From assembly GCA_949126835.1 (NCBI GenBank), contig OX421503.1:1687501-1751500 (forward strand): a stretch of 64,000 bases of DNA, written 5' to 3'. The translations under genes and the position numbers were made by a program. This DNA is from Anisus vortex. Its lineage: Eukaryota; Mollusca; Gastropoda; Planorbidae. Of the stretch, positions 10,729 through 22,145 are shown in pieces. Position 1 is the stretch's first letter. Each line of letters opens with the position of its first letter. Under the pieces are notes generated by a model. That model did not search any database, had not been told where the DNA came from, and was given only the letters and a program-made list of their open reading frames with translations.

Positions 10729-11640
10729 TTCTAGAACATACATTTACACTAAAAACATAACATTAAACCGATCGAAAGAATACTTATTTAACATTTAATT
10801 TATTTGGCTATACATTTAGTAACAATCCCTTAAAAAGAAGACTCGGTGTGTTTATCATTTCCCTTTTCCATTTAATAAATACAAGTCTGCTATATCCTGG
10901 TCCTGTGCCATCATCCATCTTTCTTGAAGTCTGCTTCTTTATACGTGCGACACTCGTGTCTGTCAAACTTTGGTGGAAAGGTGAAAATAGGATATGGGAC
11001 GGGGGGCGCTGGAAATGAAAAACGAAAAGGTCACTTTCTTGTGTCCCTTCCGAAGGTTTAGGCATTGCTTGTCACCGCCCCCCCTCTTACCCCTTCCCCT
11101 TCTAACGACAAGGTGGCAGTGGCCTCCTTGTGGTTGTCCTAGACTGCCATAAATGTCAGGGGAGACTATTGTGGGTTACCTGTAAGTGTGTACGTGTGTG
11201 TGTGTGTGTGTGCGTGTTTGCAGTTTTACAACTGTTAGAGGATTGAAGGCAAATAGAACAAATGTACTATTGTAATTTGTTTTCGACAAATGTGTGATTG
11301 TGTCTTGATACACGAGTGTGTGCATGAGCATATGTATGACTGTAGCCCAGGCAGATGTTGTTTTTTCTTCCATTTTTAGACAAAATATGAGATGGTATCA
11401 CTGATCTATATAAAAAGATGCTGGAAACTATATCTTTGAAGCCAAAATAAAAGGCTTTCAAGTGACTTTCACATATCTATAAAATTATATTTCCAAAACA
11501 TTGACCTTTAAATTAGCCTAGGCTACATTTCAAGTGACTTAGACTTCTTTTCTATCGTATAAATTTATTTCTTATCATAGATGGTTTATTCCTATACCTC
11601 ACTTCTATGGATAAGCGAATAGTGTAAATAAATAATTAAT
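10729..11640. other. no gene recognised
   Basis: Contains a (GT)n tract near 11192-11212. Overlapping minus-strand short ORFs (10808-11065, 11176-11461) have no recognisable domain. Confidence 0.45.
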
Positions 11641-11870
11641 TCTGGCTTCAATTTGCGCATACAAATTTATTCTGGAGGCCTTATCCATTCTTTTTATAGA
11701 TCAGTGGACTGTGTACTTAGGACACATGTGTGATTGGATATATAGCTTTCTGTTCATTGTGGTTTATACAATTTTTATCTGTAGCTCAAACAGGTCTGTT
11801 TTATCCCCCCCCCCCCCCGGCAACGCCGGGAAATTTTTGCTTGTCCATATATAATATAATTAGAGGCGCC
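11640..11870 (-). mobile_element. repeat-D fragment, reverse
   Basis: Antisense copy of tataaac(t/c)acaatgaacag and agctacagataaaaattgta, followed by the ggcaacgccggg segment. A poly-C run interrupts it at about 11805-11818. Confidence 0.55.
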
Positions 11871-12580
11871 TGAGTGGAAACTAAGTCGCCATAAGCTAGC
11901 TGGACGAATGTGAGTTTAATAAGCTCCGTGGGTCGTTCTTACTCCGCTCCCACCTTCGGTAACGTAGCCGCCCCTGTAGAACGACACGCCAATGCTTCTT
12001 GTACTTGATGAAATAATTTATGGTGTTTCTAAAAATAAACACTACAACACACACGTTTTTTTTAAATTATTTTCTCTAAATATCGAAATACGTTCATTTC
12101 GGAGTCTACACACACGAAAATAGCCTCATACGTTTTTTTTTTACTGTAGTTTGGGGGGGGGGGTGAGTGTGGGTGGGTAGCATAATCCCATCATTTTTTT
12201 TTGTCCATTAATTTATTAAGATTTTTAGTTTTCGAGGGACCAATTACCCTGTCACCAAGATTTGTTACCTCGCCTACCTTTTTTTTTCTCCAGGCTATTT
12301 TTAGTTTAACCAATGGCTGATGCTTTCTATAATTAACGCGGAAACTGTCTATTGAGAAACCACGCCCACAAGTTGATATGATAAACAAAAGTTTATGATT
12401 TCAAACGGATGTCGGCACGATGCATTTCTGTGTAGAAGTAGGGCGTATAAGGCCTTAGTAGGTTAGGTCGTAAATGTAGGTCAGGAGGAGGAGAGTGCTC
12501 CTGGTCAAGGTGCGCTTCTGTACCCTTGAGCCTCAAAGTGTGTAAACCGCCGATAGTAGTTGTAAATTAGGCCTACCCTT
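11871..12580. other. no gene recognised
   Basis: AT-rich with homopolymer runs. No coding or RNA feature supported. Confidence 0.45.
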
Positions 12581-12733
12581 CGGACCAAACTGATCATTAT
12601 AATAGGGCTGGTAAAGCAGCGTTCACCAGTTTCTGTGGCCACGGCGTACTAAGGGATGTGTGGCCAGCACAACGCCCAGCCGTCTTTACTTTACCCCAAC
12701 TAATGTCAGGTAGACTACCAAACAGCTGGGTAG
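12581..12733 (-). mobile_element. SINE-A fragment, reverse
   Basis: Antisense tail and body (cggaccaaactgatcatt ... ccccaactaatgtcaggta ... agctgggtag). The tRNA head is absent, and the 25-bp array begins directly after it. Confidence 0.8.
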
Positions 12734-12751
12734 AAAAATGCTAAAAGCAAA

Positions 12752-13054
12752 AACTAGACTATATATTCCCATTCAATGCTAGACTATATATTCCCATTCA
12801 AAGCTAGACTATATATTCCCATTCAAAGCTAGACTATATATTCCCATTCAAAGCTAGACTATATATTCCCATTCAATGCTAGACTATATATTCCCATTCA
12901 AAGCTAGACTATATATTCCCATTCAAAGCTAGACTATATATTCCCATTCAATGCTAGACTATATATTCCCATTCAATGCTAGACTATATATTCCCATTCA
13001 ATGCTAGACTATATATTCCCATTCAAAGCTAGACTATATATTCCCATTCAATGC
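12752..13054. repeat. 25-bp tandem array, about 12 copies
   Basis: The unit is gctagactatatattcccat plus tcaat or tcaaa. The two end variants are interspersed. Confidence 0.95.
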
Positions 13055-13085
13055 TCAGATAATTGATATTGTTTCAAATATGCTG

Positions 13086-13152
13086 AAAAAGAAAGTAATA
13101 ATGTGAAATTTCGATTTGTTTGGATCAATAAAGCATTCTTATCTTATAAATA
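13086..13152 (+). mobile_element. LINE-C 3' tail fragment
   Basis: Carries tttggatcaataaagcattc then ttatctta, which matches the 3' end of the longer LINE-C copy in ATPase intron 10 (36945-37300). Confidence 0.55.
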
Positions 13153-13156
13153 AAAT

Positions 13157-13380
13157 AAAAAAGAATACACTTTTCTTATCCCTCATGTGAGAACAAATAC
13201 GCATAGACCTAATTACTCTTTTCTTCATCCTGGCATGGAATGGGCTGCCTGAACAAACCAGTAGTTTAACATCTTTTAAAACATGAACAAAATGCAAACT
13301 AGTCTCAGACCACGGATGAGCGTATGACGCAATAATATTCTTTTTAGAAGGAGCGTCTGTAATCTATAAAATAAGATCTT
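13157..13380 (+). mobile_element. LINE-B 3' end, 5'-truncated
   Basis: Encodes a decayed C-terminus of a CR1/Jockey-type LINE polyprotein (cttatccctcatgtgagaac ... ggcatggaatgggctgcctg, that is, WNGLPEQ), followed by the common 3' UTR (accacggatgagcg ... ggagcgtctgtaa) and an ataag-rich tail. Confidence 0.75.
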
Positions 13381-13537
13381 TGAGGGCATTTGTGTACAGA
13401 AGAGGCTACTTATTTGTGTATCCTATTCTCCATGTTAGCTTGTCGAGTGGTAACGATAAGAAGAAGAACATTGATATCATTCGCGCCCTAGGTGTGTTTG
13501 TTGGGGGGGAGGGGCGCTTTGCTAATACTTTTAAAAT

Positions 13538-13705
13538 CCCGTCGGACCAAATTGATCCATAGGCGTACCAGCTTTCACCGGTTTCTCTGACCACTGGCTG
13601 CGTAGACTCAGGGACATCCTGCAGAGCCCGGTAACAAAGCCTAGTCTTTCATCAGGATTCGAAATCAGGATGTTCGGTACGCCAAACAATGGCGCTGCCG
13701 CCACC
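13538..13705 (-). mobile_element. SINE-A copy, reverse, internally deleted
   Basis: Antisense tail (cccgtcggaccaaattgatc), part of the body, antisense B box (aggattcgaaatcagg) and part of the head. It faces the forward copy at 13748. Confidence 0.78.
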
Positions 13706-13747
13706 ATGAATGGAATGTTAATTTTCGTCTTTTTTTTATACTTTAAA

Positions 13748-14022
13748 TGGGGGTACGGTGGACGAGTGGCAGCGCGTTTGGCTGGAGTACCGAAGGTCCT
13801 AGGTTCGAATCCTGGTGCAGGCAAGGATTATTTTCCCGGGTCTTGAGGGTGTCCCTGAGTCTACCAAGCTCTGATGAGTACCTGGCCTTAGTTGTTGTAA
13901 AGTAACGGCGGCTGAGCATTGTGCTGGCCACACAATCTCCTAGTACGCCGTGGCCACAGAAATTGACGAACGCTTCTTCGCCGGCATCATGGGTGATTTA
14001 GACCCAACGGGTACTTTACTTT
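13748..14022 (+). mobile_element. SINE-A copy, full length, forward
   Basis: A box region acggtggacgagtggcagcg, B box ggttcgaatcctgg, full body and the tail caacgggtactttac. With the copy at 13538-13705 it forms a head-to-head inverted pair that could fold back in transcripts. Confidence 0.88.
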
Positions 14023-14640
14023 TACATACTTTACTCTGACTTGTCGATTTTACCGTAGCCATTTTTGTTTTGCGGTTTTTAATTTTTGTTTTACGTTTCT
14101 ATTTTTTTTTTACGATACGATACGCCGCATGAGACATGTCAGTACAGAGTACAGAGGTGACACCATTCAGAATAAGAAGATAGTACCCTAGTGTGAATGT
14201 CAGTTGAGGCCAATAGTGAAACAGACCAATTTCTGGACTGTTTGTTTAGGTTTTTTTGTTTCAACACTGTTGGCAGTTTCCGCAAACGGCCTTGGCCAAC
14301 GTCGGTCATGGTCTGGTTGGTAAAGCAGTCTTTGGTTTTGGCCTTTCGCTTTGTCATATGACCCGCATGGGATGCGTTTAGATCCAGGTTTAAAAAAAAA
14401 AATAGAATGGCAACCCTGACCTTGAGACAGATAGAAAGAGCCATGGAAGAAATAGAAAATATAAATACTGGGTATCTTCACTGACTCTCACTAACGTTGT
14501 GGGCAACAAGCTGGCTTCCGAACTTCAATTGTGCCTAGAACTGAATGAACTTCGTCCTTGATCTAACAAACACCAAAAACACACCAAACAAAAAAAACAT
14601 TGCTCTTGGAATTAAAGTCCTTTTTTTAAATCGATAAAAG
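14023..14640. other. no gene recognised
   Basis: T-rich runs and two overlapping short minus-strand ORFs (14139-14481) without recognisable domains. Confidence 0.45.
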
Positions 14641-14816
14641 GTAAGTATCCCGCCGAACGTATTGGTCCATGAGCCTACCCCAGCTCTGATGGATACATGA
14701 TTTCAGTCGGGGTGAAGTGCAGGCGGCTGGGCATTATGCTGGCCACAGATGCCCACAGTAAGCCGTGGCCACAGAAACTGGTGTACGCTGCTTCACCTGC
14801 CCTATGGATAAATTTA
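14641..14816 (+). mobile_element. SINE-A mosaic fragment
   Basis: A short antisense tail piece (14641-14671, cccgccgaacgtattggtcc) is joined to a forward body and tail piece (ctaccccagctctgatgg ... ccctatggataaattta). This is a rearranged or inverted copy. Confidence 0.65.
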
Positions 14817-15171
14817 TTCATTTTTTTCAAGGTTCCATAGTGTTTTATGTTAATAAAGTTATTCAGTGACAACAACGACATAGATGCGGTGTACTATTTC
14901 ACAAATACCTCGTGTTCATATATATCCAGTAAAAATATTTAAGACTTCATCGATGCAAAAATTAGACTGAACAAAACTAATCAACATAACAAGATGAAGT
15001 CCTCCTCTATTTTTGTTGTTAATTTTCAATGTTTGGATTAGATTAAAAAGCTTTTTTTCATAAAAAGAAAATTTGCCTTTATTGGTTTCTTACTATAAAT
15101 AGGGTTTGTGTTGTTTTTTTCGTTAATATAAAAGTCTTGGGTACCGAACACTTAGCTACCTAAGACGTCAG

Positions 15172-15528
15172 GTTATCTTATCTTATATATAATCAACGCT
15201 CCTTCTATAAAGAAGATTTTTTCGTCCTACGCTTATCCGTGGTCTGAGTATAGTCTTGCATTTTTTAAAAGTGTTTTTAAATTACAAGTTCTCCTGGTTT
15301 ACTCAGAAAACCCATTCCATGCCCGAATGCCACTGGAGAAGAAAGAGTACTTATATGCTTTTGTTCTCGCTTAAGGGATAAGGAAAGAGTTTTTGTCTTT
15401 ATGTTTATTTGAGTTTTGTAACAGGCTGCTTTTGTGTTGTACTTCTAAGATTATAGTTTAATGAGTTTAATGCCTTGTGTATTATTTTACTACTTTACTC
15501 TTTGCCCTTCTGTCCTCTAGTGTTTCAA
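15172..15528 (-). mobile_element. LINE-B 3' end, reverse
   Basis: Antisense copy: 3' tail (ttatcttatatataatcaac, gctccttctataaagaag), then 3' UTR and antisense C-terminal coding sequence (cccattccatgcccgaatgc). It reaches further 5' than most copies, to cttctgtcctctagtgtttc. Confidence 0.78.
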
Positions 15529-15990
15529 TTGAAGAAAAAAACAAACAACAAAAACAAGAGAAGATCCACTAATTCAGCCCTTCTTCTCCCATTCAGCGCG
15601 TAAGCTAAAAGTAAAGAAAATGTGTTTAGTTGGGACAACTTAGCTCAGACAATTAATTCTTCTTGTTTAGATCCCCTTTGTAAACAAATGATCCGTTCCT
15701 GTTTACTTTTAGTTTTTAGTGTGTATTTGTGTGTCGGCCTAAGTATGTGTGTGTATATATACGTGTGTATGTGTCTAAGCCTATATGTTTGTCACAATAC
15801 GTGTGTTTCTGTGTTTACAGTTGATATTTAGGTTGCCTTACGCTTTTATTTTTGTCTCTCTATGTAATATTTTGTCGTTTGTTGGTATATGAAATGTGTT
15901 GGCAAGTAGGTTATAGAGAACTCACTCAATCCAGAGTATGTAGATCTATATTATATGTGTACTATGTGTATATTTAAGTGTTTCATATTG
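15529..15990. other. no gene recognised
   Basis: GT-rich stretch near 15720-15800; nothing else supported. Confidence 0.45.
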
Positions 15991-15994
15991 CCCC

Positions 15995-16108
15995 AAACGT
16001 GTCCTATTGCCCCTGGCGTGTCCTATTTCCCAGCGCGTGTCCTATTGCCCGTGTGTGTCCCCATATTGCCCCCGTGTGTGTCAAATTGCCCCGTGTGTGT
16101 CACAAGTT
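15995..16108. repeat. degenerate ~20-bp tandem repeat
   Basis: Variants of cgtgtcctattgcccctgg repeated about five times with drift. Confidence 0.75.
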
Positions 16109-16274
16109 CGGTGTGTAGTAAATCTATTACATTTAACTCCATCCCCTTAACAAACAATAACGTGAATGTTCAACCCGGAAAAGTAAGTCCATTTTGAACG
16201 GACGTTTAAAAAACTGAATGGGACACGCATAAAACTAAACAGGAAGCAATTATCCTAAACGAAAAAAAACGATG

Positions 16275-16628
16275 TCCGCCTCCTGTGTTTTTGTATGTGC
16301 CCTGTGTTTTTGTATGTGTCCTGTGTTTTTGTATGTGTCCTGTGTTTTTGTATGTGTCCTGTGTTTTTGCACTTGTCCTGTATTTTTGTATGTGACCTGT
16401 GCTTTTGTATGTGTCAACAGTGTTTTTGTATGTGCCCTGTGTTTTTGTATGTGTCCTGTGTTTTTGTATGTGTCCTGTGTTTTTGTATGTGTCCTGTGTT
16501 TTTGCACTTGTCCTGTATTTTTGTATGTGACCTGTGCTTTTGTATGTGTCAACAGTGTTTTTGTATGTGTCCTGTGTTTTTGTATTTGTCCTGTGTTTTT
16601 GTATGTGTCCTGTGTTTTTGTATGTTAC
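16275..16628. repeat. 19-bp array with higher-order repeat
   Basis: The basic unit is ctgtgtttttgtatgtgtc. A block containing the variants gcacttgtcctgtatttttg and gtgtcaacagtg recurs with a period of about 126 bp, giving two higher-order copies. The Cys/Val/Phe-rich and Lys/Thr-rich ORFs on both strands are by-products of the repeat. Confidence 0.93.
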
Positions 16629-17012
16629 TTGTTTTCCTGGTTTGGTCAGGTAACACATTCCATGTCCGGATGCCTCTCGGGGAGAAAGAGTGGGCTACTT
16701 TTACTTATATATATTATGCATTTGTTTTTTTGCATATGGGATAAGAAAAAAAAAGTTTGTGTCCTTATGTTTATCTGAGCTTTGCAACAGATTGTTATTG
16801 TGTTGTATTTCTAAATTAGAGTTTAATGCCTTATGTATTATTACTTCTTTACTCTTTGCCCTTCTGTCGTCTAGTGTTTCTAGGTTTAGTGATTTTCTAC
16901 ATGTGCTACTCTTTCAGTTGTGAATATTTGCTAGTTATGAACCTTGCAGCTCTTTTCTGAATTCGTTCTAGCATTTAAATTTTGTGTTTAGTTAATGGGT
17001 CCCATACAGAAG
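16622..17012 (-). mobile_element. LINE-B 3' part, reverse
   Basis: Antisense copy starting near the C-terminal coding end (cctggtttggtcaggtaaca, cattccatgtccggatgcct). It extends 5' through tttgcccttctgtcgtctag to gaattcgttctagcatttaa, one of the longest copies here. Confidence 0.78.
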
Positions 17013-17033
17013 ATCTAGATGTATATTATAGTA

Positions 17034-17236
17034 CTGGTATCGGCAACCTTTTGATAAAAGTGTGCCAAAGTATGATTTCTAATTCATTTTGCGTGCCAAC
17101 AGCCTAAAAATCATCATGCTGCAGCACACAATTTCCTTGGAGAAGATACTTGAATAGACTTTTAAGGCCTCTTCCGCGTGGCAATGAAAATCCCTCGGTG
17201 AGCCAAGTCTGACAAGCGTTCCATAGGTTGCCGATC
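17034..17236. mobile_element. diverged hAT-type MITE
   Basis: Same family as 10518-10728: tatcggcaaccttttgataa at one end and ggttgccgatccatg at the other, with similar interior (atcatcatgctgcagcac). No clear target duplication remains. Confidence 0.7.
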
Positions 17237-17998
17237 CATGTTCTAGTCCATCTAATGTGTCAAATGCGTTAGGGCTATAGAAAAACTGCGATCACTAACA
17301 ACACTTAAAATTAAAGGTTGAAAACAAAATGGAGGGGGGGGGGGTAAGTGTAGGTCTACATATTACGGTACTTATGAAAAGCGTCGTTTGTGCCGAACTA
17401 CCTTAGATAACGGAATAATTGTGCACAGCATCGTGAAAGCAGTGAAGAGAATAAGAAATCTCCACGCTTGATGTTAGTTAGATAATTAATTAATTTTCTT
17501 CAAGTGTGGAGAACATTAGGGAAGAAACTAGAAACGAAAAGTAGGAGTGCCTTGAAACAGACTTTTATAACCCAGGTTTCCGTAGCCTCTATAATACTAT
17601 GTCAACCTGTCACCTTCAGAACCCAGTCAGCAACCTTTTGCAGCTACATCGTACCCCCGTCCCCAATCTCACTCCCCCCTATCCGTCCCCAGTCTCCCTT
17701 CCCCATAGTTCGTAGTGTATAGAAAGTTGAACTAATATGCTAGAGAAAGAAAAAAAAAGCACACAAATACATGAGACGGAAAGGGGGGGGGGTGAAGGAG
17801 TTAATTTGTTCTTCAAATATTGCCCTGTGCTAGTTACACACAAAACGAACAAAGGGTCAAACATTTCGTTAGTTGAATGAATTATAGTCGTTTTTTCAAA
17901 GTTTTGTTATGTTTGTGTAATAGCTTTCAACAATGAAGTTGTGGAGTAGAATGATAAATCTTTGTATGTTATTTAGGAAACTTACTAGCCCAATTGTT
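17237..17998. other. no gene recognised
   Basis: AT-rich with poly-G and poly-A runs. Short ORFs have no known domain. Confidence 0.45.
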
Positions 17999-18255
17999 AA
18001 AATCTATCTATCTATCTATTATCTATCTATTTATCTATAGGCCTATGTCTGTCTGTCTTTCTATCTGTCTATCTAGCTATCGATCTATCTATCTTTCTGT
18101 CTGTCTATTTGTCTGTCTATTTATCTATCAGTCTGTCTGTAAATATGTCATTCAGCCATCTATCCATTCATGTATCCGTCTTGCTGACTTTCTATCTATC
18201 TGCCAATCTGCCTACCTGACTATCAGTCTACCCATCTGCCTACCTTTCTATAATA
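17999..18255. repeat. degenerate (TATC/TGTC)n microsatellite
   Basis: About 250 bp of interrupted tetranucleotides ctat, ctgt and ctac. Confidence 0.92.
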
Positions 18256-18935
18256 TGTGCATTTATAATTCTTCTGTATTATAAATAATTAAATTACAAT
18301 TCTTCATTTTATCAAGCATAAAAAGAATCAGCTGTGAAGACAGTCATCCATTATATGACAAAAGACACGTAGATCTAGACTATATCATACAGTGCTTCAG
18401 CGAGAAACAAGCAAACACCGCTAAACTAAACACCAGAACTAGTCTTCCAAACTCTCCGAACACACAAACATAATGTTGTGATTCGCTTCACAAGTTTATA
18501 GTTTATACTATGGAAACATTTAAAACCAGATTTCTAGTATTGATATTGGAAAAAAAAAACAATAACAACAGCAGTCTTTAAAAAAACAACCACACAAGTT
18601 GCTATGCATGAAAGCCGGTTTAAGACGAGTGTATATGCCTGGGAATGGGGCGTTGGAGGGGGGCGTTGGAGGGGGGCGATAGGGAGAAGGCCGACGCCAA
18701 GTCAATAATTTTTAAATACGTATTTAACTTGCTATGGCTACTAGATGTAGATGTAAACAGAGAAAGCCTTTAAATTTATTTAGGTTGATATCGTGTTTAA
18801 GATATAAAACAAAAACGCCCCCGCTGGCTTCTCCAGTTGTTTTTATTTTAATACATGTAATTCAAACAATTGCAATAAATACCACCTCTCCTAGATGACC
18901 CCATACCGGTGACCTTTTCAGTATTGCAAGTCATA
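18256..18935. other. no gene recognised
   Basis: One short direct repeat (ggagggggcgttggaggggg, about 18655-18676); otherwise nothing. Confidence 0.45.
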
Positions 18936-19218
18936 TCCCGTCGGACCAAGTTTACCCATAGGGCCGGTGAACCGGCCTTCATCAACCTTCACTGAAGGGC
19001 TGGACTAAATATCTAAAGTGAAACTCTGTCATCTGTTTTTAATTCTAGTTTGTGATGTTTACAATTTTGTATGTAGGCTCGTTAAAGTGTGGACTCTTTC
19101 CTCGGTCATAACGGGGTCTCCACAATAATATGAAGAAGAAGACCACTTTCTGTGGTAACTGTATTCAAGGGGCTTGTGTCGCCAGTACAATGCACAATTC
19201 CCAGCCGCCTGAAGTGGT
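18936..19218 (-). mobile_element. SINE-A copy, reverse, split by about 150 bp
   Basis: The antisense tail (tcccgtcggaccaagtttac, 18937-18990) and the antisense body (ctttctgtggtaactg ... gcacaattcccagccgcctg, 19143-19212) are separated by unrelated sequence at about 18992-19140 that ends in an aatatgaagaagaaga tail. I read this as a small nested insertion, possibly another retroposed fragment. Confidence 0.65.
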
Positions 19219-19311
19219 AGAGCCACCTTAATACATTTGTATGTATCACTTATCCATATGGGCAGGGCAGCTTATAATACTTATATGGACACATCTCCTA
19301 TGATTAGAACA

Positions 19312-19635
19312 AATCTATAAGTCTTAGCATAGACTATAATATACATGGACCGCTTGCTTTAGTATTTCTGCTATATGATCACTCGAAAGTGCTTTTCGGA
19401 ATTTCCGATTCGTTGTTTCCTTTGCACTTCCATTTTATTGAATCGCATCGATTTTCTCAATGAAAAATTAAAATTAAAATCGAAATTTCTATACAGCGGA
19501 AACATTTAAGAAACAACGAGGTGCGTAGAAGTCATTTAAGACAGCGTTATTGGTTGCGCACGCAAAAAGTTGATATAAGCTCTAAAAAATAGAGCAAGTG
19601 GTCCATCTTATTATAGTCTATGGTCTTAGTCGTTT
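19312..19635. mobile_element. foldback MITE candidate
   Basis: The left arm (19318-19358, including catagactataatatacatg) and right arm (19592-19632) are imperfect inverted repeats of about 40 bp. A second inverted pair lies inside (tcgttgtttc at about 19412 and gaaacaacga at about 19511). The whole unit could form a long hairpin. I could not fix exact ends or a target duplication. Confidence 0.55.
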
Positions 19636-19639
19636 GAAA

Positions 19640-21058
19640 TTTATTTACGCACCAGTGTTTAAGAAATATAATTGTATAGATAACTTAAAGCAGTATAGCA
19701 ATGGCAGGCGCTTTTTAGCGTCAAGAATATTGTTTCCACACCTTTTCCATTAATTTTATAGATCAGTGCGATCAGATATGTCCAGTGAGAATACTTTACT
19801 TATTTTAAGGGAAACAAGAGCTCATATTTTGGTTCTCTTCATCCTTCACTTTTGTTTTGTGTACACATGTGAATTTTTTGGATGACGTCATCAAAAGTAG
19901 CGCGGAATAACAACTTTTTTTTTCGTTTTCGCATTTTATGTTGTTGTTGAAGTAATGTTTTTTTTAAACTAAAAAAACAAGAACAAAACAATACTTGTGA
20001 GAACCACTGCTGCCATTCAACATCTATTGACGTCTGCTAGGTCACGTGTCACAATAAGGGGAGAAAAAAAAATATTCAAGTCCATCGCACGGTCACGGGT
20101 GGCTAGCTTTGGCGGGTTTTAACCTGTTCTCAAATACGTCATTGGAACCATTGAGACGCTGTCAAAACAAAAAAAAAGATTTGAGAAAGAAAAAAAAGAA
20201 GAAAAAAACGTTTTTTTTTATCCGATTTCTCGGGAGTGGGGGGCAGGTGTAAATGGAAGGGGGGTGGGGTGAAAAGGAGCGGGGTCAGGGGTGTACACAC
20301 ATTGACACAACTTTAGATACTATCCCCCCCCCCCCCCCCCCCCACTCCAGCCCAATTTCGTTTTCATTTCACAGCTTGATCCAGGGTCGTGTCGGAAAGT
20401 TAGCAAAGGACAACAACTCTTGTTGCTAGATCTAGACCCTGTAGTAGTACAGTCCCTTTTTTTTTCTCGACTTCACGGTTCACTGCCCACACACAAGCCA
20501 TCACAACTGAGGATACTCCCCTCCCCCCCTTCTTATTATTGTGTTCACTAAAAGTTTGGGGGGGGGGGGGGGAGGGAGGGGCAGGTATTCGTGCGTCATT
20601 GACTTTATATTATTATTTCTTTTCTTTTCCTTTTTTTAAAGTTTATTTTGGAAAGTTCATAAACTGGAAACAAGTGGAGTCGAAGACAATGATATCAGAG
20701 TTCCTAGCACATCATGATTTTCGGCATAGATCTATGTTTATCACATCGTTGCAAGGTTTGAATTTAACCTTACACAGATATCATCAACATCATCAATTCC
20801 ATGACCGTTGTGGTCGAGCGAACGGACATCTCAGCAGTCAAATTTTGCCTATCTTGAGCGGTTGTCGTCAAGAGTTGAGTCAACTTCAGCCCTGTCCAAT
20901 ATTTGGCGAACCAGCAACTCCGCTGACGGCCTCTCCGACGTCCACCTTCTACAGTGCTTTGGAAGATTGATTTTTTTTCAGGTTTTTTATGTCACAACAC
21001 AGATAAATCGTTAAAAAACGTACAAAAAAATCTCTGGATTGCACTGAGCAATGCCAAA
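19640..21058. other. no gene recognised
   Basis: Mostly AT-rich with long poly-C (about 20324-20342) and poly-G (about 20559-20572) runs. The part at 20640-20970 is less AT-rich and open (143 codons from 20539), but shows no known domain, so I leave it unassigned. Confidence 0.4.
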
Positions 21059-21059
21059 C

Positions 21060-21196
21060 AGTGTTGAGTTCAAATTCAACGGGTTGTGCTTTCCCGTGTC
21101 TTGAGGTTGTCTCTTTGAGTCTGTCCTGGTCGGTATCGCACATTAGCATGGGTGAAAGTGTGTGCGGCTGGGCGTTGTGCTGGTCACACAATCGCA
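21060..21196 (+). mobile_element. degenerate SINE-A fragment, forward
   Basis: Weak but ordered matches: gagttcaaattcaacggg (B box), tcttgaggttgtctctttga, gcggctgggcgttgtgctgg, cacacaatcg. Confidence 0.55.
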
Positions 21197-21325
21197 TGAA
21201 AAAACAACAAGGCTGTTTCATCATTAGAACTATATGGAATAACATAGGTCTTAAATGGATTCTTTATTTACACAATACTATTTAAACTATACAACCTTGT
21301 TTCCTGACGAAGTTAAAAAAAACGT

Positions 21326-21542
21326 CGGACCGAGTTGATCCATAGGTCCGATGAAGCAGCGTTCGCCAGTTTCTGTGGCCTTTACTTTACCCCAACTAAG
21401 GTTAGGTACCCATCAGAGATGGGTAGAATCAGGGACACACTCCAGACCCGGGAAAAAAATCCTAGCCTGCACCACGATTCGAACCCGGGAACTTCAGCTC
21501 GCCAGTCGAACGCGCTGCCGGCTCGGCTACCGTGCCCCCCCC
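21326..21542 (-). mobile_element. SINE-A copy, reverse, with complete tRNA head
   Basis: Antisense tail (cggaccgagttgatccatag), body missing the ccacacaatcccc block, antisense B box (acgattcgaacccggg) and antisense head (gcgctgccggctcggctacc) ending in a C run. Confidence 0.85.
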
Positions 21543-21865
21543 CCTGACGAAGTAAAGAACAAAATGTTATGATATATTAATTCACTCAATAGGAATACGT
21601 GTTTATCTCGTCTGCAATGTTTTGAAGAGAACTAACTGCACTAATACTGCAGAAATCATTAAATTTTGCACACTTCACCATTGTAAAGAAACGCATTAAT
21701 GGCCCTATAAAAAACACTGCAAATAAAATTCTATTTAAACATGTAATGTAGTCTTTATATAGTTTCTCATGTATATATATACCGTCGGCATCCTTCCGTT
21801 CAGTTCCGTCTCGAGAGACCATGGTGTATCACTGACTTTCCCGCGCGGCTATACTAGGGCCATAT

Positions 21866-22145
21866 TCTTTGGTATTTTCCGAAGCTGTTTGGTATTTTCC
21901 GAAGCTGTTTGGTATTTTCTGAAGCTGTTTGGTATTTTCTGAAGATGTTTGGTATTTTCTGAGGCTGTTTGGTATTTCTGAAGCTGTTTGGTATTTTCTG
22001 AAGCTGTTTGGTATTTTCTGAAGGTGTTTGGTATTTTCTGAAGATGTTTGTTATTTTCTGAAGATGTTTGGTATTTTCTGAAGTTGTTTGATATTTTCTG
22101 AAGATGATTGTTATTTTCTGAAGGTTTTTGATATATTCTGAAAAG
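21866..22145. repeat. 20-bp tandem array, about 14 copies
   Basis: The unit is tgtttggtattttctgaagc, more diverged towards the right end. It produces a spurious minus-strand ORF. Confidence 0.94.

Noticed and set aside
16206..16778. Cys/Val/Phe-rich and Thr/Lys/His-rich ORFs
   Set aside because: Translation of a 19-bp array; several frames are open at once and the array shows no coding bias.
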